64,000 bases of DNA from NCBI RefSeq assembly GCF_012932445.1, contig NZ_JAAIIJ010000002.1:186001-250000 (forward strand), given 5' to 3'. Source of the DNA: Bifidobacterium panos (GTDB taxonomy: Bacteria; Actinomycetota; Actinomycetes; Actinomycetales; Bifidobacteriaceae). Under the pieces are notes generated by a model. It saw nothing but the letters and a program-made list of their open reading frames with translations. It did not search any database and was not told the DNA's origin. The position numbers were made by a program, and so were the translations under genes. Below are positions 36,894-46,135 of this stretch, piece by piece. Every line of letters begins with the position of its first letter. Position 1 is the first letter of the stretch.

Positions 36894-37991
36894 ATGGGAA
36901 CCATGCCCCGACCAGTGTTCATCATCATCGTGATTATCGCCGCCGTAGCAGCCGTGGCCGCTCTTGCGCTTATCGGCGTGCGCGCGCGACGACGCCGCAA
37001 ACTGGCTACTGTGCTGGTCAAACGCAATAACGACAAGGTGAAATACATCTTCATTATCAACCCCTCGAAACCGCAGGCGGCCGAGCAACGGGTGTACATT
37101 AAACAATTCTGCGAACAGCATGGATTCAAGGACATCGAGTTCATCGAAACCCGGCTTGACAAGGATGGGCGCGCGTGCGCGTTGGAAGCGCTGGAACGCG
37201 GCGCGGACGTGGTGGTGGCAGTCGGCGGCGACGGCACTGTGCGCACGGCGGCCAGCGCGCTGTCGGGCACCGGGCATGCGCTCGGTATCGTGCCGATTGG
37301 CACCGGTAACCTGTTCGCCCGCAATATGGGCATTCCCGTGGACGACATCGATGCGGCGCTCACCGTGGCCACCTCGCATGGATCGCGCAATGTGGATATG
37401 GGGCGTCTGAGAATACTCGACCGCCCCGAGGAAGATCACGGGCACGCCTTCCTCATCATCGCAGGAGTGGGGTTCGACGCGGCAATGGTCGACGACACCA
37501 ACCCCGAACTGAAGAAGAACATCAGCTGGATGGCCTATTTCGTGGGGGCCGTGAAGAACCTGTTCACCCCCAAATACCGCGGCACGATGACCATCACCAG
37601 CGCCGATGGCAGCACGCATTCCACAAAAGACCTGACGTTCCGCACCTTCATGGCCGGCAACTGCGGGCAGATTCCCGTGTTTTCGCTGATGCCGCTGGCC
37701 TCTTGGGACGACGGCATCCTTGATTTCGAGGTGATTGACACGTCGGGAGGCATCATCGGCTGGGCGAACCTGTTCGGCGATGTGGTGCACCAAACCATCA
37801 CCGGCAAAGCGGAGCAGAACCCGCTGTCCACCAACTCCACCGTCGATCAGATCCAAGGTGTCAGCGCCGAACTGACATTGGAGAAACCGGCTCTGGTGCA
37901 AGTGGACGGAGACACGCTCGGCGAGACGAAACATATCCGCTTCGACGTGGAAAAGCGCGCCTTGTGCGTGCGCGTGCCCGAACAGAGCTAG
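36894..37991 (+). CDS. Diacylglycerol/sphingosine kinase-family lipid kinase, membrane-anchored
   Basis: The product is 365 residues from ATG 36894 (36903 is an alternative). An N-terminal membrane segment (about residues 7-27, VFIIIVIIAAVAAVAALALI) is followed by a DAGK catalytic domain with VNPSKP-like IINPSKPQ, VVAVGGDGTVRTAA and IPIGTGN-like VPIGTGNLFARN. The YegS/DgkB-type C-terminal domain has ISWMAYFVGAVKNL and VQVDGDTLG. It probably recycles diacylglycerol or phosphorylates another membrane lipid. It ends 53 bp before pgm, so the two may be co-transcribed. Confidence 0.88.
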   Translation: MGTMPRPVFIIIVIIAAVAAVAALALIGVRARRRRKLATVLVKRNNDKVKYIFIINPSKPQAAEQRVYIKQFCEQHGFKDIEFIETRLDKDGRACALEALERGADVVVAVGGDGTVRTAASALSGTGHALGIVPIGTGNLFARNMGIPVDDIDAALTVATSHGSRNVDMGRLRILDRPEEDHGHAFLIIAGVGFDAAMVDDTNPELKKNISWMAYFVGAVKNLFTPKYRGTMTITSADGSTHSTKDLTFRTFMAGNCGQIPVFSLMPLASWDDGILDFEVIDTSGGIIGWANLFGDVVHQTITGKAEQNPLSTNSTVDQIQGVSAELTLEKPALVQVDGDTLGETKHIRFDVEKRALCVRVPEQS

Positions 37992-38044
37992 ACCGACTCT
38001 CCATCCGAAGGCAACGTAACCGACTGTGGCGTACAATCGGCGAT

Positions 38045-39718
38045 ATGGTTGCAAATAATGCGGGACAGCCCGCCACCCCAGCAGATCTGATCAATGTCGA
38101 CGAGGTCATCGGTAAGTATTATGACGTCGTTCCCGACCCTGAAGTTCCCGAGCAGCGCGTTTCGTTCGGCACGTCCGGCCACCGCGGCTCGTCGCTGAAA
38201 ACCTCGTTCAACGAGGCGCATATCGTCGCCATCACCCAAGCCATCGCGGAATACCGCAAGAAAGCGGGCGTGAACGGCCCGTTGTATATCGGCCGTGACA
38301 CCCACGCCCTGAGCGAGCCGGCGTTCAAGACCGCCGTCGAGGTGCTGGTCGCCAATGGCGTGACGGTGCGCATCGACGCGCGCGACGACTTCACCCCCAC
38401 GCCGGTCGTCTCCCAGGCGATTCTGACCCACAATCGCGCGGCGGACGGCACCCAGCGCTTCAGCGGCGAGGGGCTGGCCGACGGCATCGTGGTCACCCCC
38501 TCGCATAACCCCCCCACCGACGGCGGTTTCAAATACGACCCCGTCACCGGCGGCCCCGCCCCGGCCGACGTGACCAACGCGATCGCCGACCGGGCGAACG
38601 AACTGCTCGGCGACTTCAAGAACGTCAAACGCGTGCCGTTCGAGGAAGCCGTCAAGTCCGATTTGGTGGAGCGTTTCGACTATCGCGACCATTATGTGCG
38701 CGATTTGGAGAATGTCATCGACTTCGATGTAATTCGCTCCTCGGGCGTGCGCCTGGGCATCGACCCGCTGGGCGGCGCATCGGTGAATTACTGGCCGCTG
38801 ATGAACGAGGTCTATGGGCTTTCCATCGACGTGGTGCGCCCTGAAGTCGACCCGACTTGGCGCTTCATGACCATCGATCACGACGGCAAGATTCGCATGG
38901 ACCCTTCGTCGCCGTACGCCATGAAGGGTTTGGTTGATTCGCTCAACGCCGGCGCGTGGGACAAGTACGACCTGGTGGGCGGCACCGACCCGGACGCCGA
39001 CCGCCACGGCATCGTCTGCCCGAACTGGGGGGTCATGAACCCGAACCATTACATCGCCGTGTGCGTGGAATACCTCTTCGGCGGCAATCGCCCCGACTGG
39101 CCGGCCGGCGCGGGCATCGGCAAAACCTTGGTGAGTTCCTCGCTCATCGACCGCGTGGCCGCTTCCATCAACGCCAAGCTGGTCGAGGTGCCGGTGGGCT
39201 TCAAGTGGTTCGTCGACCCGCTGTTCAAAGGCGAAGTCGCGTTCGGCGGAGAGGAAAGCTCCGGCATGAGCTTCCTGCGCCGTGACGGGCGCGTGTGGAC
39301 CACCGACAAGGACGGCCTGATTCCCGATCTGCTCGCGGCGGAAATCACCGCCAAGACAGGCAAGAACCCGGCCGAACTGCACCAATCCCAAGTGGAGCGT
39401 TTCGGCGAAAGCTGGTACAAGCGCGTCGATACGCCGACCACGCTGGAGCAGAAGCAGAAGTTCGCGGCGTTGAGTGGCGACGACGTGACGGCCACCCAGC
39501 TGGCCGGAGAAGACATCACCGCCAAGCTCACCGAGGCGCCGGGCAACCACGCCAAGATCGGCGGTCTGAAGGTGACCACGGCCGACAACTGGTTCGCCGC
39601 CCGCCCCTCCGGCACCGAGAACATCTACAAGGTCTACGCCGAGTCTTTCACCTCCCCCGAGGCGCTGGACAAGGTGTTGGATGAGGCCACCGAAGTCGTC
39701 AACAAAGCCTTGAGTTGA
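38045..39718 (+). CDS. pgm: Alpha-phosphoglucomutase
   Basis: A 557-residue enzyme interconverting glucose-1-phosphate and glucose-6-phosphate, linking glycogen, galactose and cell-envelope sugar pathways to the fructose-6-phosphate shunt. The phospho-Ser loop is VVTPSHNPPTDGG, the metal loop is GGTDPDADRHG, the sugar loop is GGEESSGMSF and the phosphate-binding loop is RPSGTENIYK. VSFGTSGHRGSS is typical of the long E. coli-like type. The ATG at 38045 is chosen because upstream codons overlap the kinase gene. Confidence 0.97.
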   Translation: MVANNAGQPATPADLINVDEVIGKYYDVVPDPEVPEQRVSFGTSGHRGSSLKTSFNEAHIVAITQAIAEYRKKAGVNGPLYIGRDTHALSEPAFKTAVEVLVANGVTVRIDARDDFTPTPVVSQAILTHNRAADGTQRFSGEGLADGIVVTPSHNPPTDGGFKYDPVTGGPAPADVTNAIADRANELLGDFKNVKRVPFEEAVKSDLVERFDYRDHYVRDLENVIDFDVIRSSGVRLGIDPLGGASVNYWPLMNEVYGLSIDVVRPEVDPTWRFMTIDHDGKIRMDPSSPYAMKGLVDSLNAGAWDKYDLVGGTDPDADRHGIVCPNWGVMNPNHYIAVCVEYLFGGNRPDWPAGAGIGKTLVSSSLIDRVAASINAKLVEVPVGFKWFVDPLFKGEVAFGGEESSGMSFLRRDGRVWTTDKDGLIPDLLAAEITAKTGKNPAELHQSQVERFGESWYKRVDTPTTLEQKQKFAALSGDDVTATQLAGEDITAKLTEAPGNHAKIGGLKVTTADNWFAARPSGTENIYKVYAESFTSPEALDKVLDEATEVVNKALS

Positions 39719-39813
39719 TTGATGGAGTGTCTTCTTCGTTGCCGCTGAAGTCGACATACCTTCGTATGCCTTCCTTCAGCGCGCCTCGAAGCCACACACA
39801 TCAATCAACTCAA
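39710..39813. terminator. Long nested stem-loop after pgm
   Basis: TTGAGTTGATTGATG (39710-39724) and CATCAATCAACTCAA (39799-39813) are a perfect 15-bp inverted repeat whose left arm overlaps the pgm stop codon. Inside it are GCTGAAG/CTTCAGC arms and a small CATAC/GTATG hairpin. It is likely the pgm transcript end or a 3' stability element. There is no long T-run. Confidence 0.65.
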
Positions 39814-40005
39814 GAAAACGGAGAATGTCTTCTTCGTCGTTGAACCGCGAATAAGCCGCTGGAATGCTGGGTTCCGGCGGCTTTTCCATATTCTCCGAAT
39901 GGTTATGGTTCATGGTTGTGAAGAGGATGTGATGAACGCGGAGGGCTTCGACCACATACCCCGAAATCCCCTCGCCGCTTCAGCGATTTCCCGTAGTCTG
40001 CTATC

Positions 40006-40019
40006 ACACAACGTTGTGT
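40006..40019. promoter_or_regulatory. Perfect 14-bp palindrome before the toxin-antitoxin genes
   Basis: ACACAACGTTGTGT lies about 40 bp before the first gene of the HigBA-like pair and nine bases upstream of a TTGACT box (40028). TATAAT follows at 40050 with 16-bp spacing. Antitoxins of this family usually repress their own operon from palindromes, so this is the candidate operator. Confidence 0.6.
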
Positions 40020-40056
40020 TATACGGTTTGACTTCTACAAGGGAAAGGGTATAATA

Positions 40057-40443
40057 ATGGAGCAATGGAGAGTGGATACTGCTCTTATAGAGAACTGGAT
40101 GGATCAGCAAAGCGCGGCTGATATAGCGCTGCTTCAGGGAGCGTTGCATCAGCTTCGAGAACATGGGCCCGCGCTGCGCAGACCTCTTGTCGGCGAAGTT
40201 AGGCGTTCACGATTCAAGAACATGAAGGAGTTGCGCCCACCTTCCACGGGAAGGAGTGAAATTAGAATCCTATTCGCATTCGACCCTGAACGAAGCGCGA
40301 TTCTTCTTCTTGCAGGAGACAAGGCTAATGAATCAGGAGTGCGTGGAGCGTTGAAGTGGAACCAATGGTATCGCTCAGCGATTCCACAAGCGGACAAACT
40401 ATATGAAGAGCACCTCAACAACCTCAAAAGGAGGAAAGCATGA
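40057..40443 (+). CDS. higB: RelE/HigB-type toxin
   Basis: A 128-residue protein of the HigB (Gp49-like) mRNA-interferase family. Visible features are LRPLxGEVRRSRF-like RRPLVGEVRRSRFKNMKELRP, the strand RSEIRILFAFDPERSAILLLAGDK, and basic residues near the C-terminus. Toxin-first order with the antitoxin overlapping by ATGA is the Hig arrangement. Oddly, the best -10 box (TATAAT, 40050-40055) ends one base before the ATG, while GGGAAAGGG at 40041-40049 could be the ribosome-binding site for a transcript that starts further upstream. Confidence 0.85.
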   Translation: MEQWRVDTALIENWMDQQSAADIALLQGALHQLREHGPALRRPLVGEVRRSRFKNMKELRPPSTGRSEIRILFAFDPERSAILLLAGDKANESGVRGALKWNQWYRSAIPQADKLYEEHLNNLKRRKA

Positions 40444-40766
40444 GCAACGAGAAACCATTCCTTGATATCGATGACTATGTTAAGCAGCGCGGTGACATCA
40501 CGCCGGAGATGATGGAGTGGGCGCGTCAACGAACGGAAGAATACATCCGCGACTACGAGCTCAAACAGGCTCGCCAGCAGTGCAAACTCACACAGGTCGC
40601 GCTGGCGGCGAAAATGAAGATCAGCCAGAAGCGGGTGAGCGAAATCGAAAACGGCAAAATCGAGCGGCTCAAGGTGAGCACGTTGCAACGCTACGCCGAG
40701 GCGCTCGGCGGCAAGCTCAAAATCAGCTTCGAGCTGCCCGACAAGACCATCTCCATGCTGGGATAA
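40440..40766 (+). CDS. higA: HigA-type antitoxin, XRE helix-turn-helix
   Basis: A 108-residue protein with a helix-turn-helix at about residues 45-100: ARQQCKLTQVALAAKMKISQ then KRVSEIENGKIERLKVSTLQ. The ATG overlaps the toxin stop. It should bind and neutralise the toxin and repress the operon, probably through the palindrome at 40006. The N-terminal 40 residues are the likely toxin-binding part. Confidence 0.88.
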   Translation: MSNEKPFLDIDDYVKQRGDITPEMMEWARQRTEEYIRDYELKQARQQCKLTQVALAAKMKISQKRVSEIENGKIERLKVSTLQRYAEALGGKLKISFELPDKTISMLG

Positions 40767-40794
40767 ACGAAACCGGAGCGACCCGTCTGTTTCG

Positions 40795-41664
40795 TCAGAT
40801 TTCGCGGATGGCCCATTCGCCGGTGCGATTGGAGGCGACGACCATCTGATTGTTGCCCAACTCGCGCCACCCGTCGGCTTCGGGCTGGTCGAAACCGGAC
40901 GAAGCGACCACGACCCCGGCTGCCGCGCCCTGCTCGTTCACCAGCGCACGATAGCGCATCACGCGGTAATCGGCGGCTTTCGCGCCCTCGCCGTATTCCT
41001 CGTAGATTTCGACGATGCGCGACGACGTGCGTTCGCGCCCGGCGGCGTTCAACGCGATAAATTGATCCTGCGACTGGATCATGCAGTTGTAGCTCGCCTT
41101 CGGATAAGCCCGCCGCAACTCGCGCACCGCCTGTGCCACGGCCTCGTCCAGCTCATAGCCGAAAGCGACATATTCAAGAATGATGGAGAAGAAAATCGCG
41201 GAATCCGAGCGCCCTCCGGTGGACAGGAACGTGCTGTGATTGAACGGATATTGCTTGTTCTCGACGATGTTGCGCCCGTGCGAATCGGAGATGTCGCCGT
41301 TGTGGATGAAACTCAGCCCGTTGGCGAAGAACGGCTGCTGGTTTTCCATGATCAGCGGCAGTCCGGAGGAGGCGAGCCGCAGATGCCACAGAGCGCCGCG
41401 CACCGGCTCGCTCGCCAGCTCGTCGAACAGTGGGTCATACAGCGCGGCCACAGTGGTTTTGTACAGTTTGGTGCCGGTTTCCGGCGAAGGCGCGCCGCCA
41501 TCGTCGACGCCCGGCGTTTCGGGCGGGTCGTACAGCGCCGCGCAGCCCCAGCCGTCGTTGTGGATGCGGCTCATGTCGCGGAATGCGCGCGACGCCCGCT
41601 CCCCCAGGATAGTGTCAAGGCTCAGGTTGAACCCCGCCGTGGCATATCCCAGTAATCTGCACAT
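40795..41664 (-). CDS. Class II glutamine amidotransferase (YafJ/EgtC-like)
   Basis: The product is 289 residues. The start at 41664 is chosen because it gives MCRLLGYA, placing the catalytic Cys at position 2, to be exposed by removal of Met. Ntn-hydrolase landmarks are HNDGWGCAALYD, WHLRLASSGLP and FIHNGDISD. The protein is probably a stand-alone glutaminase-type domain acting on an unknown amide. EgtC relatives work in ergothioneine synthesis, but no other egt gene is nearby. It is convergent with higA, with 28 bp between the stops. Confidence 0.85.
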   Translation of the reverse strand: MCRLLGYATAGFNLSLDTILGERASRAFRDMSRIHNDGWGCAALYDPPETPGVDDGGAPSPETGTKLYKTTVAALYDPLFDELASEPVRGALWHLRLASSGLPLIMENQQPFFANGLSFIHNGDISDSHGRNIVENKQYPFNHSTFLSTGGRSDSAIFFSIILEYVAFGYELDEAVAQAVRELRRAYPKASYNCMIQSQDQFIALNAAGRERTSSRIVEIYEEYGEGAKAADYRVMRYRALVNEQGAAAGVVVASSGFDQPEADGWRELGNNQMVVASNRTGEWAIREI

Positions 41665-41747
41665 GGTACGACACGCTACCGCACGACCGAAACGACGCGC
41701 GGAGGGCGTTATAACCACTGCCTATATCCCACTATTCATCTCACGTC

Positions 41748-44042
41748 TCACTCAGCCGTGCGCTTGAGCTTCGGCGAGCGGCGAGTGGGCACGAACAGCG
41801 GCTGAACCTCGACCAAAGGGTTGTATGGCGCAAGACCAAACCACTTGACCGCCGAGCCGGCCACGTGGCGAATCGCGTATTTGACCGACAGCGACAACTC
41901 GCCGCGCCGCGACACCTTCGATTCGGGCATCAGCGCCTTGTGCACCAGCACGTAGCGGATCGTGCCGATGCTTGGGTCGGCGTCCACCTTGGGATACACG
42001 GACTTCTGCTGCGGCAGCTCGCCGGTCTCCTCCAAATCGTGCATGATCTGGTGCAGGTAGGTGGGAATCGACTGCGACACCTTGAACCCCAGCCGAATCT
42101 TGACGCGGAACAGATAGGTGGTGCCGAAGTTCTCCACCGCGTATTCGCGCGTGAACGGCTGGTCGGTGGTCTCCACGCTCACGGCCCACCAGGCGCGGGC
42201 TCGCTTGGGATTGTCGGCGAAAATCGAGAAGAAGATGTTGGTGTCGAGCCGCTTCATCTCGGTATCGGAGGTGAGGTAGATGATGTTGTCCGCGAAATAG
42301 GGAATGCGAAAATCGCCGTGCAGCTTGTCCAGTGTGGGAAGGAAGTCCTTCGGTTTCATATGGCGGCGTTGGGCGCGTTCGATCTTCGTGCCGTCGCGCC
42401 ATGTGATCATCACGAACAGAATCGCCAGCGTGAGCAGGCAGGTGAACCAGCCGCCATGCAGGAACTTGGCCATCGAAGCCACGAAGAACAGCGTCTGAAT
42501 GGCAAGAAATACCACCAGAAACACCATGCTCCAGAACTTGGATTTGCGGTGCCAGATGTAGACGGCCAGCAGAATGGTGGTGGTGATCATCGTGACGGTG
42601 AGCGCCAAGCCATACGCGGCGGAGATATGCTCCGAATCGCGGAAGATGGCGAGCACGAGCAGTGTGGAGACGCACAGCACGATATTGACCACCGGAATGT
42701 ACAGTTGCCCGCGAGTGCGGGCCGGATAGCGCACCTGCAAGTGCGGCATCCAATCGAGGCGCGTGGCTTCCGAAACCATTGTGAACGCGCCGGTGATCAG
42801 CGCCTGCGAGGCGATGATGCCCGCGGTAACCGACAGCACCACCGCAAGATAGCGCACCGAGGGGGTCATCATTTCAAAGAAGGGGTTCAGGCCGTGCATG
42901 CGGTTATAGGCGGAGTCGTCCCAGTGGTTGAGCATCCACGCGCCTTGGCCGAAATAGCACAGCACCAGCGCCACCTTGATGAACGGCCAGGTGAAATAGA
43001 TGTTGCCCCGGCCCACATGCCCCATGTCGGAATACAGCGCCTCGGCGCCGGTGGTCGACAGGAACACGGTGCCCATCACTGCCAGCCCCGCGGCGTTGTG
43101 TGGGCTGAAGAGGAACTTGACGCCATAGACGGGGTTGAGCGCGGCAAACACGCTCCAATCGTTGCTTAAGTTCACCAAGCCCACGACGGCCAGGAATGTG
43201 AACCACACCATCACCACGGAGCCGAACACCTTGCCGATGCGCTCGGTGCCGCGCGACTGCACGCAGAACAGCAGCACGATGATCACCACGGTGATCATCA
43301 GCGTCAGGTCTTTGTTCTGCGTGAACAGCGATTCCAACGCGGGCAGGGTTTCCAAACCCTCGACGGCGGAACTGATCGACACGGCCGGGGTGAGCACCGA
43401 GTCGGCCAGGAAAGCCGCACCGCCGAGCATGGCGGGAATCGCCAGCCACGCGCCGTATTTGCGAATCAGCGAGTAGAGCGCGAAGATGCCTCCCTCGCCG
43501 TTGTTGTCGATGCGCATGGCGATCAGCACGTATTTGACGGTGGTGATCAGCGTGATCGACCAGAACACCAGCGACAGCACGCCGAGCACGGCTTCGCGGT
43601 TGGCGTGCGCCAGGCCGCCCTGACCGCTCAGGAAGGTCTGCATGGTGTACAGCGGCGAGGTGCCGATGTCGCCGTAGACCACGCCCAGCGCCACGAGGGA
43701 CATGGCGAGCGTGATCTTGTTCGGGCCGGATTGCAGACGCGCCCACCAACGGCCGATTGGGCCGCGTTCGTGCGCGCTGGCGAGCTTTTGGGCTTGCTTG
43801 GTCTCGGCTTCGGCTTGCTTGGCCAGTTCGGCGCGCTCCTCTTTGGTCAGGGAGCGGCGGGACACCTTGGGCGCGTTGGTGAAAGTGTCGGCGCGCAGGA
43901 GCGTTTCGTCTGGCTTGTCACCCGAGCCATTGCTGCCGTTGCGACCGGTCCGGCGATTCTGATTACTCTGCTTATTGCCGCTTTGCGAGCCGGGTTGCCC
44001 CTGCTGTTGCCTACGCTTCGCCTGACGTTTCGATTCCGCCAT
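41748..44042 (-). CDS. kup: Kup-family potassium transporter
   Basis: A 764-residue potassium-proton symporter. A basic, Gln-rich N-terminal extension of about 90 residues is longer than in E. coli Kup. It is followed by twelve membrane segments starting at SLVALGVVYGDIGTSPLY, the family's most conserved motif. GEGGIFALYSL and VFLSTTGAEALYSDMGH are also diagnostic. A cytoplasmic C-terminal domain of about 150 residues follows. The ATG at 44042 is preceded by GGAGG. Confidence 0.96.
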   Translation of the reverse strand: MAESKRQAKRRQQQGQPGSQSGNKQSNQNRRTGRNGSNGSGDKPDETLLRADTFTNAPKVSRRSLTKEERAELAKQAEAETKQAQKLASAHERGPIGRWWARLQSGPNKITLAMSLVALGVVYGDIGTSPLYTMQTFLSGQGGLAHANREAVLGVLSLVFWSITLITTVKYVLIAMRIDNNGEGGIFALYSLIRKYGAWLAIPAMLGGAAFLADSVLTPAVSISSAVEGLETLPALESLFTQNKDLTLMITVVIIVLLFCVQSRGTERIGKVFGSVVMVWFTFLAVVGLVNLSNDWSVFAALNPVYGVKFLFSPHNAAGLAVMGTVFLSTTGAEALYSDMGHVGRGNIYFTWPFIKVALVLCYFGQGAWMLNHWDDSAYNRMHGLNPFFEMMTPSVRYLAVVLSVTAGIIASQALITGAFTMVSEATRLDWMPHLQVRYPARTRGQLYIPVVNIVLCVSTLLVLAIFRDSEHISAAYGLALTVTMITTTILLAVYIWHRKSKFWSMVFLVVFLAIQTLFFVASMAKFLHGGWFTCLLTLAILFVMITWRDGTKIERAQRRHMKPKDFLPTLDKLHGDFRIPYFADNIIYLTSDTEMKRLDTNIFFSIFADNPKRARAWWAVSVETTDQPFTREYAVENFGTTYLFRVKIRLGFKVSQSIPTYLHQIMHDLEETGELPQQKSVYPKVDADPSIGTIRYVLVHKALMPESKVSRRGELSLSVKYAIRHVAGSAVKWFGLAPYNPLVEVQPLFVPTRRSPKLKRTAE

Positions 44043-44232
44043 ATTGCAAGACCTCCATGGGCGCAAGGCCTATCCTCGCGCAATCAACATCAGAGACATG
44101 CTAGTCCGTTCCTTTCGCAAGTCAAACGGACACGGGAGCGTTGTGCTTTGCTCAATTGGGTAATGACGTCAGCCATATTCTCCGTTATGCGGGCGCATGT
44201 GGCATGCCCCCACCTTGCGGCAAGCATGTGGC

Positions 44233-45186
44233 TCAGATGCCGTAGACCTCATGGGTCGTGCGGCGGGTGGCGCGGGCCACTTCGGCTACGGGCAGGTCGA
44301 GTGCGTCGGCCATGGCGTGCAGGGTGTAGGGAATCATATAGGGCGCGTTGGTACGGCCGCGATAGGGCATGGGTGTCAGGTATGGCGCGTCGGTTTCGAC
44401 CATTGCATGATCGAGACCGACGATGCGCAGCGATTCGCGGATGCCGTCGTTGCCTTTATAGCTGCACGTGCCGGAGAAACTTAAGTACCAGCCATGCTCG
44501 CGGGCGATTTCGGCCATCTCGGCATCGCCGGAGTAGCTGTGGAACACCGTGCGCTCCGGCGCGCCGTCGGCGAGCAGCGTTTCGATGACTTGGCTGTGGG
44601 CGTCGCGGTCGTGAATCTGCATCGGCAGGTTCAGCTCCTTGGCAAGCGCGATATGCGCGCGGAACGCCTCGCGTTGCAGTTCCATTGCCTCCTCGCCGGT
44701 GCGGAACAGATCCATGCCGGTTTCGCCAATGGCCACCACTTGGCTTGGGTAGGTGACGGCGAGACGGCGCACTTCGGCGAGCGCGTCCTCGAAACCGGTG
44801 TCGTGCCAAGGCTGGTATTTGATGGGCAAGCCGTCGGGGCCGGGCACGGCGCGGTGCCCGTGACGCACGGCTTCGTTCGGATGGATGGCGAGCGCCGCAT
44901 GCACGTTGTCGTGTTCGCGGGCCATATCGATGGCGGTCATCAGGTTCGGCAGTTCACAGCCGCAATCGATGACGCCGCTCACGCCCACGGCCAGCGCCTG
45001 TTGCAACAACTCATCAACGCTGTAGACGGGCACTTCGTCTTGGCCTTTCGCCACGGCCTCGTGGCTCATGGCGCGCGAAAATGGCACGACGGAGGCGACA
45101 TGCGTGTGGTTGTCGACAACTTGCGCGTCTTCGGGCAACGGCTCGGGTGCCGGTGCCCAGCTGCGGTCGCGGTGTTTTTTGCTCAT
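44233..45186 (-). CDS. tatD: TatD-family metal-dependent DNase
   Basis: A 317-residue TIM-barrel hydrolase. Metal ligands: HxH in VVDNHTHVAS, Glu in AIGETGMDLFR, His in MQIHDRDAHSQV, His in VFHSYSGDAEMA and Asp in VETDAPYLTP. TatD enzymes degrade DNA ends and act in DNA repair or quality control. The start at 45186 gives MSKKHRDRS; a 36-base upstream extension is less likely. The C-terminal MADALDLPVAEVA-type helix is typical. Confidence 0.93.
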   Translation of the reverse strand: MSKKHRDRSWAPAPEPLPEDAQVVDNHTHVASVVPFSRAMSHEAVAKGQDEVPVYSVDELLQQALAVGVSGVIDCGCELPNLMTAIDMAREHDNVHAALAIHPNEAVRHGHRAVPGPDGLPIKYQPWHDTGFEDALAEVRRLAVTYPSQVVAIGETGMDLFRTGEEAMELQREAFRAHIALAKELNLPMQIHDRDAHSQVIETLLADGAPERTVFHSYSGDAEMAEIAREHGWYLSFSGTCSYKGNDGIRESLRIVGLDHAMVETDAPYLTPMPYRGRTNAPYMIPYTLHAMADALDLPVAEVARATRRTTHEVYGI

Positions 45187-45294
45187 ACGCCCACCATACC
45201 GCCGGCGAGCCACCAACGACATGGTTTATCTTAAGTGCCTTAAGTGCCGACGACTTCCTGTGGGCGCGCAGGGCAAGCAACTCACCGCTTGAGT

Positions 45295-45969
45295 TTACGC
45301 GGCCTCTTGCTTTTTCTTGCCGAACTTGGCTTTGCACAGGCCGACGATGGTGGGGGCGAGCGAGACCAGCAGGATGAGCACAATGACCAGCTCGAAATGC
45401 TGTTGCACAGCCGGAATGTTGCCGAAGAAATAGCCCAGCAGAGTGAACAGCGTCGACCAGACCAAACCGCCCAGCACCGAGAACGGGGTGAAGCGGCTCC
45501 AGCGCATGCCGGAAATGCCGGAGATGAACGGCATGAACGTGCGGATGAAGGGGAAGAAGCGGCCCAGAAACACGGCCAGCGGCCCCCACTTTTCGATCAT
45601 GGCCTCGGTTTTCGCCACGCGCTCTGGGGTCATGGCCTTAACCTTGCCGGACTGGATGATGCGGCGGCCGAAGAAGTGGCCGATGAAATAATTGCATTGG
45701 TCGCCGATGATCGGCGCGCACCACACCACGGGCAGCAATGCCATCAGCGGCAGGGGTGCTTCGCCCGTGGCCGCGTCGGGGGCAGCGAACACGCCGGCCG
45801 CGAACAACAGCGAATCACCGGGAAGGAAGGGGAAGAACACCACGCCGGTCTCGATGAAGATAATCAGGAAGATGAAGCCCAGGGTGGGTGTCACCCCCAT
45901 GGCGATCCAGCCGGCGATGGCGCCACGCGGGTCTTTCAGCAGGTTTACGATGAAATCAATAAAGCCCAT
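45295..45969 (-). CDS. DedA-family membrane protein
   Basis: A 224-residue inner-membrane protein with several hydrophobic segments. DedA signatures are FIETGVVFFPFLPGDSLL near residue 40 and FLGRFFPFIRTFMPFISG near residue 135, which are the re-entrant loops. The basic tail is KAKFGKKKQEA. DedA proteins are implicated in lipid-carrier or phospholipid flipping and in envelope stress resistance. No operon partner is obvious. Confidence 0.93.
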   Translation of the reverse strand: MGFIDFIVNLLKDPRGAIAGWIAMGVTPTLGFIFLIIFIETGVVFFPFLPGDSLLFAAGVFAAPDAATGEAPLPLMALLPVVWCAPIIGDQCNYFIGHFFGRRIIQSGKVKAMTPERVAKTEAMIEKWGPLAVFLGRFFPFIRTFMPFISGISGMRWSRFTPFSVLGGLVWSTLFTLLGYFFGNIPAVQQHFELVIVLILLVSLAPTIVGLCKAKFGKKKQEAA

Positions 45970-46135
45970 GCGATTCTCAAATGTTTCTCATTCAACCGGC
46001 TTGACCGGTGCTCCAATTATTCGGTTGGTCGTTTGAAACCGTCAACCACCCTACCAGCGGGGGCACGACGGACTAGTCAAACTGGTTACTGTTGTCCAAA
46101 TCTGCACAATTTGATGCCGCTGTGAGTTTGCGCGC

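Noticed and set aside
36789-38054. N-terminal extension of serS giving an 850-residue protein
   Set aside because: The extension overlaps a clear lipid kinase on the plus strand, and serS has its normal start at 36788.
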